NCBI GenBank assembly: GCA_051453625.1
Contig: JBOZIK010000001.1
Coordinates: 2,361,677 to 2,395,791 of the forward strand
Direction of reading: 5' to 3'
DNA length: 34,115 nucleotides
DNA from: Welwitschia mirabilis
Taxonomy: Eukaryota; Gnetophyta; Gnetopsida; Welwitschiales
Both the position numbers and the translations under genes were made by a program. Shown here piece after piece: positions 1 through 8,499 of this stretch. A model generated the notes under the pieces. The model did not search any database, was not told the origin of the DNA, and was given only the letters and a program-made list of their open reading frames with translations. The number at the start of each line of letters is the position of its first letter. Within the stretch, counting starts at the first letter, position 1.

Positions 1-21
1 CATGTGGATCAAGGGGGAAAT

Positions 22-111
22 TGTTGGGTACGTGGTCCCTAGACCCAGCCCGACAAGTGGGTAAATATTATGGGTTTCAATTTCCTTGGTATGATGATAA
101 AGGGCATAACA
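22..111 (+). repeat. TRIM LTR, shared by two tandem units
   Basis: 90 bp, TGTTGGG...CATAACA. It is shorter than the 115-bp LTR at 5748-5862 because bases in its middle are missing. A polypurine tract lies to its left and a primer-binding site to its right, so it acts as the 3' LTR of one unit and the 5' LTR of the next. Confidence 0.8.
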
Positions 112-212
112 ATTGGTATTGGAGCCATGGTTATTGGCTGGTCTTGGGTTGGAGTCTCCTTGGTGGCTTCCTGGTTCATGTGAGTACTTGACATGTGGAT
201 TGAGGGGGAGAT

Positions 213-256
213 TGTTGGGTATGCAGTCCTCATGCCCAGCCCAACAAGTGAGTAAT
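213..256 (+). repeat. TRIM 3' LTR, truncated
   Basis: Begins TGTTGGGTATGCAGTCC directly after the polypurine tract and follows the family for about 44 bp, to gtgagtaa. Beyond this the sequence is unrelated to the other LTR copies, so the LTR is broken here. Confidence 0.7.
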
Positions 257-3200
257 GGTCACCGTTTAGGCAAATATATTTGCCTTAATGCTTGTAGCCT
301 CGTCCGAAAGGCAGAAAAATTTGATAAATCTCAGCCAACTTTTAGATATATATATGTATTATATATCTAAGCTAGTTATAAGTCTATGGTCTTATATTCG
401 AGTTTTATGAGTTTCTAGTTTCCTTATAGTACATGTGACATAAACTTCAATGTATATGGATCACAAGTAAGATATATCCATTTTGGTAACTAGCTCTTAG
501 AATAATAATGATTACCTTTAAACCTTCATATGACAAAGTGAATGAGTGTATATAGTTTCCTAGGTAACTTGTTAACTTCCTTTAAGAAAAAAATAATTAC
601 TTATGATGTTAATATAAAGTATTAATCAAAAGCTAAAATAAGTTTGTATTTATAGCTCAAACTTTAGGATTCCCAGGGAACGGGATCAAGTTAGCCCTTC
701 TAAATATGCACTAGCTTCCTTTAACCCTTTAAGAAAAATGTGGCAAAAGGTAAATCCTCTTAAAATGGAAAGGTTTTTATTGATGACTAGTAGAAAGTAT
801 CTTAGGCTTATAAAATAGTATCTTAGACTTATTAGAAAGTGTCTCAGACTTAAAACAACCTAAAATTAAAAGAATGCTTAGCTTGAAATTTTCTAATGAG
901 TTGCTCCAATTATATATATTAGCATCTGACGTACAAACGAGATGGCTTTTGTTTGTCTCAACCATTCTCACTACCTCTCATAAAGAATCATATGGTTAAA
1001 TGTTCAAATTTAATAAAGATTTTGTTTTGTTGATTAGTTTTCCCTTTTTACATATCTATTAGAGGGAATATATGATATAATCTAGTATTATATAACTCTT
1101 ATATTATAGATGGTATTCATTTTCTTTAGACTCTAACCTTGATACAAAATATTAGAGCATTTATGGATTTGGTAATGAAGAATACATGATGAAAGGAATT
1201 GTTTTATTTCAAGAACTCATCTTCACTAAGCATAGATTTTCTTTGCCTTTTTTTTATTTATTTATCCCAAATGACTACTTTTCTTAAACCAAAAAAAATG
1301 TAAATTATAAGAAAAAATAAAAGATAAAAACCACATCAAATTTTTGATCTTAGTACATTTCACTGCTCCACTGGAAATTTCATTTGCCCCTATCATTCTC
1401 TAGCTGTGTGGTTTCCAATGTCTATCTAGGATTAAGCCCTTGGATTCAATGGAGGACTTGAAAATCCACCTTAAGAAACTTTATGCCTAATAAATTCAAA
1501 TAATGCTTGCATCAATTATATTATAATGGCTATTGACAAAGAGTTATTCGATGCTTATTCCTCACATACCATTACATATCATTATTGTTGTTTCTCTGAG
1601 AAAACATTTTATTGGTTTAGTGATATATTGTTAAGTTTGTTGTAAACCTAATTGGTTGATTCCAATTGTTGAACTTAAAACATTTAGTAATTTAGTAATC
1701 ATGCCTCTCTCTATAAGTTTGTCAACAAATCATTTAGTTACACACAAGTCCTCATAGTATGCCAAGTAGTACATCTAAAGTTCTTAATCAAGGACCACTT
1801 AAATAGAGAGAAGTGTCTTACTAGTTGAATTACCATCCTATTGGAAAATAACATGCATTATTAGTTACATGCATTATTAGTTTTCTTTCTTTCCATTTTA
1901 AAAAGTATTATTAGATGTTGACATTTAAAACAATATTAATACCCATTAATCTTAACACATGAGAGGGTCCCTACACGATACATGAAAGATAAGATATCAA
2001 TTTTGTATAGTATTTTCATTCATTTGGATTTCTATATTTTTGTTTTAATTTATGTTAGAGCTAAAAAACTTTATACTATATTTAACAGGATTAAAGGCAT
2101 AAATAGAATCACGATGATTGTTAGGGTATTGATTGATTAAAATGTTTTTGGTGCATGGAAAAGTTAAGATAGTAATAGCTAGGCAAAAAGAATATAAAGA
2201 TAAGGAACACTCTTACCAAACTAGTGATGAAGACACAAGTTGTTAGAGCAAGAAACATTTAAGGAGATTTTTCTAAAGTTCTTCATATAAAAAGATTCTA
2301 ATGATCTAACATAATTATTCTTCTAATTTTATTTTATCACTAGAGTTATCAAACTAATTTATTTATTTAAAATAATTTTCTATAATCAATGATTTAATTT
2401 ATTAATAATTACCTTGGTTATACTTTATATTAGAAATTACGAAAGATATAATTAATAATAGTTATGAATGTCTATAGAGNNNNNNNNNNNNNNNNNNNNN
2501 NNNNNNNNNNNNNNNNNNNNAAAAAAAAACGAAAGGGAAAAAAATTCTGAAGAGTCAACTAGTAAAGCCTTCTTATAAACATTGGAAAAAATACTAAAAA
2601 CGATGTGGCACATTGATCTATAACATAAAAGTCTTCATGCATTAAAGGATAACTACTGTTCATGATTTTATGGTTCTTAAAAACTTAATTAAAGCCTACA
2701 TCTTCATATCTTCCATCATACCAAAACCACCAAAAAAATAAATAAATAAAATTACTATAGTAGTTTTTGATAATATCCTACATGATTTCAGTTTTTCATT
2801 TTATTTTCATGTTTGTTTTTCACATTCTTTAAGTTTAATATCCATTCAATGATAAAGTAGTCTCATAAATTGAGTTTTAAGGACAGAGTTTATAAACTAT
2901 TTGGTTTATTTCTGATTTTAAATGCATCTATACTAAGGCTAATATATTATTGTCTGAACAATAACATATTAAGGGATTAAAGTGAAGGATGTTATAATTA
3001 ATTAGTTGAAACTAGGGTAACTATGATATTGTTAGAAACATAGATATTAAGGAATTCGAATGAATTTCATAAAATAAATAAATAGTTTATTTGAAAGACA
3101 ATGACCTAGATGTGATGTAGCTAATTTTCTCTTAAGTCTAAGCTAAAAATTCATTCTTCAGAAATAATATCATTAGCAATTCCTTACATTTATATTAAAC

Positions 3201-3693
3201 ATTCTTAAACATGTTAAAGTCATTATCAATTATTTAAGAATCTTTTCAGAATTGAAGTAGGATTATATCCTAGTTTGGTATACTTTTCAGAGTATTTAAT
3301 CTATATTTGTCTAATAGCTTTATTTTTTTAAAAAAATACAATATTTATTTTGATTGTCAAGAATCTTTCTATTACCTTGTAAGAAGTAGAAGTACTAGAT
3401 ATGAGTTAGTATTAGATTAATGTTAATATGATTTAAATTATTAAGGTTATTATAAATGATTGTAATAAGATTGATAATATTAAATTATGTTAGAAAGTCT
3501 CATGATTAAATTGACCTATTAGCATAATAGAGTTGAATATATCTAGTAAGATGAATTTAATTGTTAAAATGTCAAATGTTAAATTTGTTCAATAGAGTAT
3601 AGCCAATAATAATTTGATAGACTTAAAGTTAACAAGCTTACCTTATGGGTTAAGATAGCATGAACAAAGTCACGCTATTAAAAATTTATTACT
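257..3693. other. AT-rich intergenic DNA, no gene recognised
   Basis: No frame here resembles a known protein. Small structures seen: three imperfect copies of a motif like agtatcttagacttat at about 784-863, a perfect 16-bp tandem duplication (acatgcattattagtt twice) at 1851-1882, and a 41-bp run of N at 2480-2520 followed by A-rich sequence. Confidence 0.6.
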
Positions 3694-3891
3694 ATTGGGA
3701 TAATTTGGCATAGATAATGCTGACATTTTATTATGTTACTATAAGGTTAGTAGAATGAGGTATCAAATGATATGACATTATGAAATGATTACTCAAAGTT
3801 GGCCATTGGCTAAACTAAGTGTAAAGAATTAATGAGAGCTTGTTTATCAAAAACCTAAATTAAGACACTAGTTATATATGATCCATAAATT
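3694..3891 (+). repeat. Dispersed repeat copy A, left part
   Basis: Aligns by eye with 7700-7894, for example ggataatttggcatag against ggataatttgacataa, and a shared stretch around atgatatgacattatgaaatg. The match stops at cataaatt (about 3891) and resumes at about 5079, so an insertion splits this copy. The family is unknown; the length (about 0.45 kb) and AT-rich non-coding content would suit an LTR. Confidence 0.8.
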
Positions 3892-3910
3892 TTTTTTTCA
3901 GTAAATTTTT

Positions 3911-4996
3911 AAGGCTTGGCACAAAATCAAACCCTTCCTTCATTGGCATCTGGTTAAACTCATTTACAATCAGTGAGCTACTCATTCTCCTTGGTGTTCT
4001 CTGGCCTTCTAAATAGCAAATAACTCTTTAGCTTCTCACTCTCTAGTTAGATTTCATAGATTGGCTAAAGCAGGGCTTCTTCATTTATATCAATTTGTTA
4101 CTCTTTAAGAAAATTATATCAAAATCAATTATTCTCATCTTAAAACCAAATAGAAGGCTCAAAAATTGGATCTTCCTATCATCAAGCTTATTGAAGAAGT
4201 GGTCTCTAAATTTAATTAGCATCATAGCAACCTGAATAGATGGGATGATTGATTTTGGCCTGATGGCAAAAATATTACTCAGATTTCTCTTTCTTCAACT
4301 CGCACTTGGTTCCAAGATTTTGATAGTCTCATAAAAAATATGAACTCCAAATGGTGTCTAAACTGGATGGAAGATAAATAAAAACAATTTTTCAAGGAAG
4401 TTTGGAGGATCCAAGCTCATCCTAAAACCAAACTTTTCTTTTGGTGTCTCATTCATCAAGGGATTCCTATGGCTCATCATCTTTAACTTTCAGGGGTAGC
4501 TCATCCTTTGTGTCCTCTATGTTAAGATCCAGAAATCTTTCAGCATACTTTTTGGGATTGCCACATTACCAGTCAAGTTTGGGATTTGATCAAAAGTATT
4601 GACAGACTAAGTACATCTCTTTAATATCCTAATTTTATTTTATTACAAGATTCTCCAAACAGCTTCTCCAAGTAGGGTTGGAATATCCTAATCCTAGAAT
4701 GTGTTCGCTTTATTTGGAAATATCGATGTCATGCTTGGTTTAATAAGGATCCCCTTTAAGACTTTTCCACAGTAATCAAATTTTTTATTCTCAAGGGAGT
4801 TCTTCTTCAATATGAAGTTTTAGGTCTCTGAGCTAATTATAAATTTCTAAAGCTCCAATATACTAAGTTCCTCTAAAAGGCTGTTGCCTTTTAGTTCCCA
4901 GTTTTCTTTAGTTTCCAAGTGCTAGTAACTGTCCCAGGGGGTGCGGTTACTTTCTATTATTTTTGGGCTCTATTAAAGTGTTCTATTTTGTCATGA
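3911..4996 (+). pseudogene. LINE ORF2 C-terminal fragment with zf-RVT domain
   Basis: One frame runs from 3911 to a TGA at 4994-4996 (361 codons) with about 15 internal stops and no frameshift. Around 4385-4600 it reads like the reverse-transcriptase zinc-binding domain (zf-RVT) that follows the RT of plant L1-type LINEs: FFKEVWRIQAHPKTKLFFW, then HQGIP, then HPLCPLC, and later FWDCHITSQVWDLI. The CPxC...H...C spacing and the final VW fit that family. The RT core itself is absent. Many stops are TAA, TAG or TGA where Gln or Trp would be expected, which fits C-to-T decay of methylated DNA. It cannot make protein. A host zf-RVT-like gene is less likely because the fragment sits inside a repeat insertion. 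Confidence 0.8.
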
Positions 4997-5021
4997 TATT
5001 TCTCTACCTTAACAACTCCGA

Positions 5022-5076
5022 CACCCCCCTCAACCCCCTGACCCCCCCCTCCCCATCACCACCCCCCACCCCATCC
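5022..5076. repeat. C-rich tract, potential G-quadruplex on minus strand
   Basis: Six runs of 4-8 cytosines separated by 1-7 bases in about 55 bp, in a window that is otherwise strongly AT-rich. On the minus strand this is a run of G-tracts with short loops, which meets the usual quadruplex pattern. It lies at the 3' end of the LINE insertion. Confidence 0.85.
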
Positions 5077-5078
5077 AC

Positions 5079-5297
5079 TAGAACATTTTAGGAAGGTAGC
5101 CAATCTGAGATGATGAATATCATGCACATATTAATCCTATTAGCTAATGAAAAATGTGCCTAGCCATTGTTCCTGGCATGGATAGGGGGTAGGACCTCCG
5201 TGTCTGATGTATTATTTTACTTTCAATTTTGTATACATGATACATTATCCTCTTAATTCTCACCATGTATTTCTCTTTGTGTTTTAAGGGATTTAAA
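5079..5297 (+). repeat. Dispersed repeat copy A, right part
   Basis: Resumes the alignment with copy B (7900-8143): shared blocks include attagctaatgaaaaat, atacatgat and taagggatttaaaa. Together with 3694-3891 it makes one interrupted copy of about 417 bp. From 5298 to 5547 I see nothing recognisable. Confidence 0.8.
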
Positions 5298-5552
5298 ATA
5301 TCTATTTCAAAAGATTTGTAGAGATGAAAATCCAAGCATTTAGGGATGAATAGCCTATTAGGAGATGAGATCAGTGTGGTAGTAAATAGTGGCTTTTTTA
5401 AATTTATTAGGGCTTAAAGTAAAATCTGGGAGGAGAAAATCAGTTTTACTTTGAGATTTTTTAGGGAAAAGAGACAATTTTTGGTAGAAGGAAAAGTTCA
5501 ATTCCATTGAAAAATCCATTGAGAATTTGAATAAGGTAACCTTTCAATGAAT

Positions 5553-5646
5553 TGTTGGGTATGTAGTCCCCATGATGTAATGGATTCTAGTTTATTAGAT
5601 TCCACTAAAAGCCATGGCTTTTGGTGTGATGGTAAAGGGCCCAATA
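5553..5646 (+). repeat. TRIM 5' LTR
   Basis: 94 bp. It lacks a 21-bp block (cccagcccgacaagtgagta plus one a) present in the 3' LTR between catg and atgtaatgg. The rest of the two LTRs aligns closely, including ggattc(t/c)agtttattag. Confidence 0.9.
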
Positions 5647-5694
5647 ATTGGTATCAGAGTTAAGGTTATTGGTAGGTCTCAGGTTCGAGTCTCC
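5621..5694 (+). promoter_or_regulatory. tRNA-like A-box and B-box in TRIM
   Basis: GGTTCGAGTCTCC at 5682-5694 matches the Pol III B-box (GTTCGANTC core). TTGGTGTGATGGTAAAG around 5620-5636 in the LTR end resembles an A-box and D-arm but misses the consensus A by one position. The spacing is close to that of tRNA genes and SINE heads. The first array at 1-256 has counterparts (ggtatgatgataaag at 88; ggttggagtctcc at 147). Whether Pol III uses them is unknown. Confidence 0.5.
5649..5659 (+). promoter_or_regulatory. TRIM primer-binding site (initiator tRNA-Met)
   Basis: TGGTATCAGAG, complementary to the 3' end of plant initiator tRNA-Met, two bases after the LTR end as is usual for copia-type elements. 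Confidence 0.9.
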
Positions 5695-5747
5695 CTAGTG
5701 ACTTCCTAGTTCATGTAAGTACTTGACATGTTGAGTGAGGGAGAGAT

Positions 5748-5862
5748 TATTGGATATGTAGTTCTCATGCCCAGCCCGACAAGTGAGTAAATGTAATGGA
5801 TTCCAGTTTATTAGATTCCACTAAAATTCATGGCTTTTGGTGTGATGATAAAGGGCCCAACA
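5748..5862 (+). repeat. TRIM 3' LTR
   Basis: 115 bp, starting tattggatatg (family start tgttgggtatg) and ending aagggcccaaca. An incidental minus-strand reading frame from upstream unique sequence runs into this LTR. Confidence 0.9.
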
Positions 5863-6039
5863 TGAATCCACATGAATTTCCTTTTAGATTCAAAACTTAA
5901 AGCTCTGTCTCCATCCCTTGTATTTTTCAAATTATTGAGATCATTTAAGTTTTTGATTATGAATGAAAGTGCAAATGAGAATGGAAGTAGTTTGCATGTC
6001 AAATTTTTTAATTTATAGACGCAGTGGCTAGACCGAGGT

Positions 6040-6358
6040 AAGATCAAAAAGCTATACATAGAGTAAGGGATCATTGTGTTCAAATGCATGTCTTTAGCAC
6101 TATAAAAGTCAGTGAAAGGTGGAATGGTGTGAATATCACAAAGTTGGTACGATTCACACAAATATGCAGTGCCAGGATAATCATCACTGAAGATGTCAGG
6201 ATACGAGGAAGAGCTTGGGCAAACATCATTTCCGCCTTGTCCGTAAACACTTTTTAATGATGGATACATAGGGTATGACTCACGTCTTTGATCACAGAGA
6301 TTTGAATCCTTTGCTTCATCACCCGAGCATTCCCCATAGAATGATATGCCCAAGGATC
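6040..6358 (-). pseudogene. Gene-like fragment, unidentified
   Basis: A minus-strand frame stays open from 6358 down to about 6040. Its composition is clearly less AT-rich than its surroundings and the product looks protein-like: hydrophilic, with Ser, Tyr, Asp and Cys, for example SYPMYPSLKSVYGQGGNDV and SYPDIFSDDYPGTAYLCES. No ATG starts it; the first usable codon in frame is TTG. Immediately upstream on the minus strand is an acceptor-like site (ttttttccaatag, AG at 6359-6360), so it may be one exon. The same frame continues by chance to 5811 through AT-rich sequence and into the TRIM LTR; that part should not be counted. I recognise no family. It may be an exon of a lost host gene or a gene piece carried by a mobile element. 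Confidence 0.35.
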
Positions 6359-6396
6359 CTATTGGAAAAAATGACTTACAGTCAATGGTGAGGATG

Positions 6397-6660
6397 GTTA
6401 TAACATGATCAATGCATCTCTAAAGGTATTGAAGGCAAAAGAAGAAGAGACACTACAATGGTTGAAGCAGTTGCAGTCATAGGCATCCAAAAAATAGAAA
6501 GAAATGAAGAACATGCTGATCGATGAGATAAGGAAGCACATCTAGATGCATTATTGCTTCTATGAGAAGTTCATTTTCGAGTCCAATGATAAGATGCTTT
6601 GCAGAAAGAAAGTATTCCCAGAGTCATCACATCTTCATTTACAGAGAACAAGTATCCACT
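6397..6660 (+). pseudogene. Helical coding-like fragment, unidentified
   Basis: From the ATG at 6397 the frame reads MINASLKVLKAKEEETLQWL, then residues rich in Lys, Gln, Glu and Met (KEMKNMLIDEIRKH), then HYCFYEKFIFESNDKM. It is broken by three TAG codons, each in a Gln-rich helical context where CAG would fit, so it looks like decayed coding sequence. The heptad-like charge pattern suggests a coiled coil. It lies on the strand opposite the fragment at 6040-6358, less than 50 bp away, so the two are not one transcript. Family unknown; chance is not excluded. Confidence 0.3.
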
Positions 6661-7699
6661 TATAAATCCATTCTTCTTTATAGATGATCTCATGGCTAGG
6701 GTATATGTAGGGTTTACAATATTTGGGCTATAAGAAACACAAAGTTCTCTCCAAAAATTATGTGCGTTATCATCGTCATCAATGAACATGAATATGCTAC
6801 GTTTTGGGAAGTGTATCACGAGATGTCAAAAACCATACTTGGCATTAACAAAAGTAGATAAATGTGTTAGGTGTGGCACAACCTTAGGGACTTGCCTAGT
6901 TATTTTGCAAAAATTTTGTATCAAGTTATGATAATATAAGCCCTCATTTTTATTGGAACACTGTAGCATCACCTTTGTTATGGCTGTATTTGGCTTATCA
7001 TCACATCCAAGATAGAATCTCTCTCATTTTGGACATATGTAAATTAAAGGAAAGAGAAAAGAACAAAGAGATCCTTTCTCTAGTTCTCAAATGTTAATTT
7101 TCGTATTGCTTGTCATTTATTGGAAAGTATTATTTTCATTGAAAATATTTTTAACATTAGGGGGGCATAAAATTGCACATATTTATAGTAATGTTAAGAG
7201 TTTTTCTTTTTCTTCTTATTTGAAAGTAAAAAAATATTTTTTAATTTTAAAGCCCTTATTGTACTTTTTGAAAGAATATTATATGTTATGCCCCTTTGGC
7301 ATATTGGTTGTAAAGGTGACCTAAAATGTGAGCAAGGCATCTACATCCCTTTCAATTTACATTTATTATTCTTTGTGTATTGTGTGGACTAAAATTCGAA
7401 TAAGGCATAATATTCTAGTTATTTTAGTTGATGGTCCTATTCCACTCTAGAGGAGATAGAATGAAGTGAAGGGTAGAGGAGAAAACCCTTAGAACCATGT
7501 AAGTTGAGATATGGTCAATCCATCAAAAGAGGAGATGATGAGAAATCTTCTAAGTTATCCTTAAGAATTATTAAGAGTACATAACTAGCCTTGTAGTATC
7601 TTGAGATGAGTTTGTGAAATTTTGCAAGATGTGTGGCATGAAATTGAATAGTGCACACATCAACAGGGTGTATAACATGTTGTTGTTAATGGATTGATT
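6661..7699. other. Unclassified DNA
   Basis: Short frames exist on both strands (for example minus 6819-6571, which begins with GTG rather than ATG, and plus 7091-7324, which is low-complexity and hydrophobic), but none shows a recognisable domain. No terminal repeats or other mobile-element signatures seen. Confidence 0.4.
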
Positions 7700-8143
7700 A
7701 TTAGGATAATTTGACATAAGTAATGCCAACATTTTATTTTGCTAGTATAAGATCAGCAAAAGAACGTTTCAAATGATATGACATTATGAAATGGTTATTC
7801 AAAGTTAGCCATTGGCTAAACTAAGTGAAGAGAATTAATAAAAGCTTGTTTGTTAAAACCCTAAATTAAGACATTGATTATATATGATTCATAAATTATA
7901 GATCTAAGTCAAAACATTTTGGTGAGATAGCCAAATTAATATGAGGAATATCATGTATATATTGATCCTATTAGCATCCTATTAGCTAATGAAAAATAAG
8001 TCCAACCATTGTCCTTGGCATGACCAAGTTTTGGGGCCTTCATGTTTGATGTATCATCTTAGTTTTAATTTTTTATACATGATGCATTCTCCTCTTAATG
8101 TTCATCACATATTTTTATTTGCATCTTAAGGGATTTAAAACCC
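7700..8143 (+). repeat. Dispersed repeat copy B, uninterrupted
   Basis: About 444 bp aligning with copy A (3694-3891 plus 5079-5297) in the same orientation. It is non-coding and AT-rich. It shows the original target of the LINE insertion, between cataaatt and aacatttt. It could be a solo LTR, or one of a pair with copy A. Confidence 0.8.
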
Positions 8144-8441
8144 TTCAGTTACAACATTAGTTATTTTACATTATATGATGCTTGTGCAAGTTATTAAATA
8201 AACAAAGTTTATGTTGTTAAATATATTTTTTTAAGGATTTCATATTTATTTTAAATATATAACACAAAATGCAAAATATAATGGATAAAATTCAAATCTA
8301 AAATGAATTATAACAACTATGTGATCAAAATTAAAACTTTTAGTGAGTGTGCCTTTACTCATAATTAAAACACTGCACTCACCTATATAAATGATTCAAT
8401 TATGCATAGCATCTCATAGTATGTTACATAAGGAATCTAAA

Positions 8442-8496
8442 GATTTGAACTAATCACCTCTTAAGCCAAGAATTGAGTATTCGCCTAGCTAGACTA
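8442..8496 (-). mobile_element. SINE-like tRNA-derived head
   Basis: On the minus strand TAGTCTAGCTAGG (8496-8484) fits the Pol III A-box and GTTCAAATC (8450-8442) fits the B-box, separated by 33 bases as in tRNA genes. Between them the sequence tcttggcttaaga can form an anticodon-like arm. The acceptor and T stems do not pair well, so it is not a functional tRNA gene. The body of a SINE would lie at lower coordinates, but I could not define its end or a target duplication. Confidence 0.4.
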
Positions 8497-8499
8497 CCA

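Larger units (their letters stand above)
1..256 (+). mobile_element. TRIM retrotransposon, tandem array remnant
   Basis: Non-coding miniature LTR element. The window opens inside a polypurine tract (about 7-20, ending aagggggaaa), followed by an LTR at 22-111 that starts TGTTGGG and ends CATAACA. A 101-bp interior (112-212) and a second LTR start at 213 follow. The interior has a mutated tRNA-Met primer site at 114 (TGGTATTGGAGCC) and a polypurine tract at 200-210 (ttgagggggag). The order tract-LTR-interior-LTR means at least two units are joined head to tail through a shared LTR. The second LTR loses similarity to the family at about 256. It is the same family as the element at 5553-5862. 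Open frames across this stretch are incidental. Confidence 0.85.
3892..5077 (+). mobile_element. LINE (L1-type) insertion, 5'-truncated
   Basis: The boundaries come from comparison with the uninterrupted copy B at 7700-8143. The insert holds the C-terminal part of a LINE ORF2 and then about 80 bp that end in a C-rich tract. Loss of everything upstream of the C-terminal third is the usual outcome of incomplete target-primed reverse transcription. No poly(A) tail or clear target duplication is visible. End positions are uncertain by about 10 bp. Confidence 0.75.
5553..5862 (+). mobile_element. Complete TRIM retrotransposon (310 bp)
   Basis: 5' LTR 5553-5646, interior 5647-5747 (101 bp), 3' LTR 5748-5862. 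The 3' LTR ends CCCAACA, complementary to the family start TGTTGGG (here decayed to TATTGGA; the 5' LTR keeps TGTTGGG and ends CCCAATA). The interior has a primer-binding site for initiator tRNA-Met (TGGTATCAGAG at 5649-5659) and a purine-rich tract before the 3' LTR (ttgagtgagggagagatt). A perfect TGAAT duplication flanks it. It has no coding capacity, so it must have moved with enzymes from an autonomous copia element. No 5S rRNA-like segment was seen in the LTRs, so I do not assign it to Cassandra. Confidence 0.93.
5548..5867. repeat. 5-bp target-site duplication (TGAAT) of the TRIM
   Basis: TGAAT at 5548-5552 immediately before the 5' LTR and TGAAT at 5863-5867 immediately after the 3' LTR. 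Five base pairs is the usual duplication left by plant LTR-retroelement integrases. Confidence 0.9.

Noticed and set aside
113-370. 85-residue plus-strand frame, and the minus-strand frame 39-233
   Set aside because: Both run through TRIM interior and LTR sequence that is non-coding in the family and are not preserved in the copy at 5553.
5682-5694. A functional tRNA gene at the TRIM B-box
   Set aside because: No cloverleaf can be drawn; the surrounding sequence is explained by the TRIM.
5811-6039. C-terminal part of a 180-residue minus-strand frame
   Set aside because: This portion is AT-rich low-complexity sequence that ends inside the TRIM LTR; only 6040-6358 looks protein-like.
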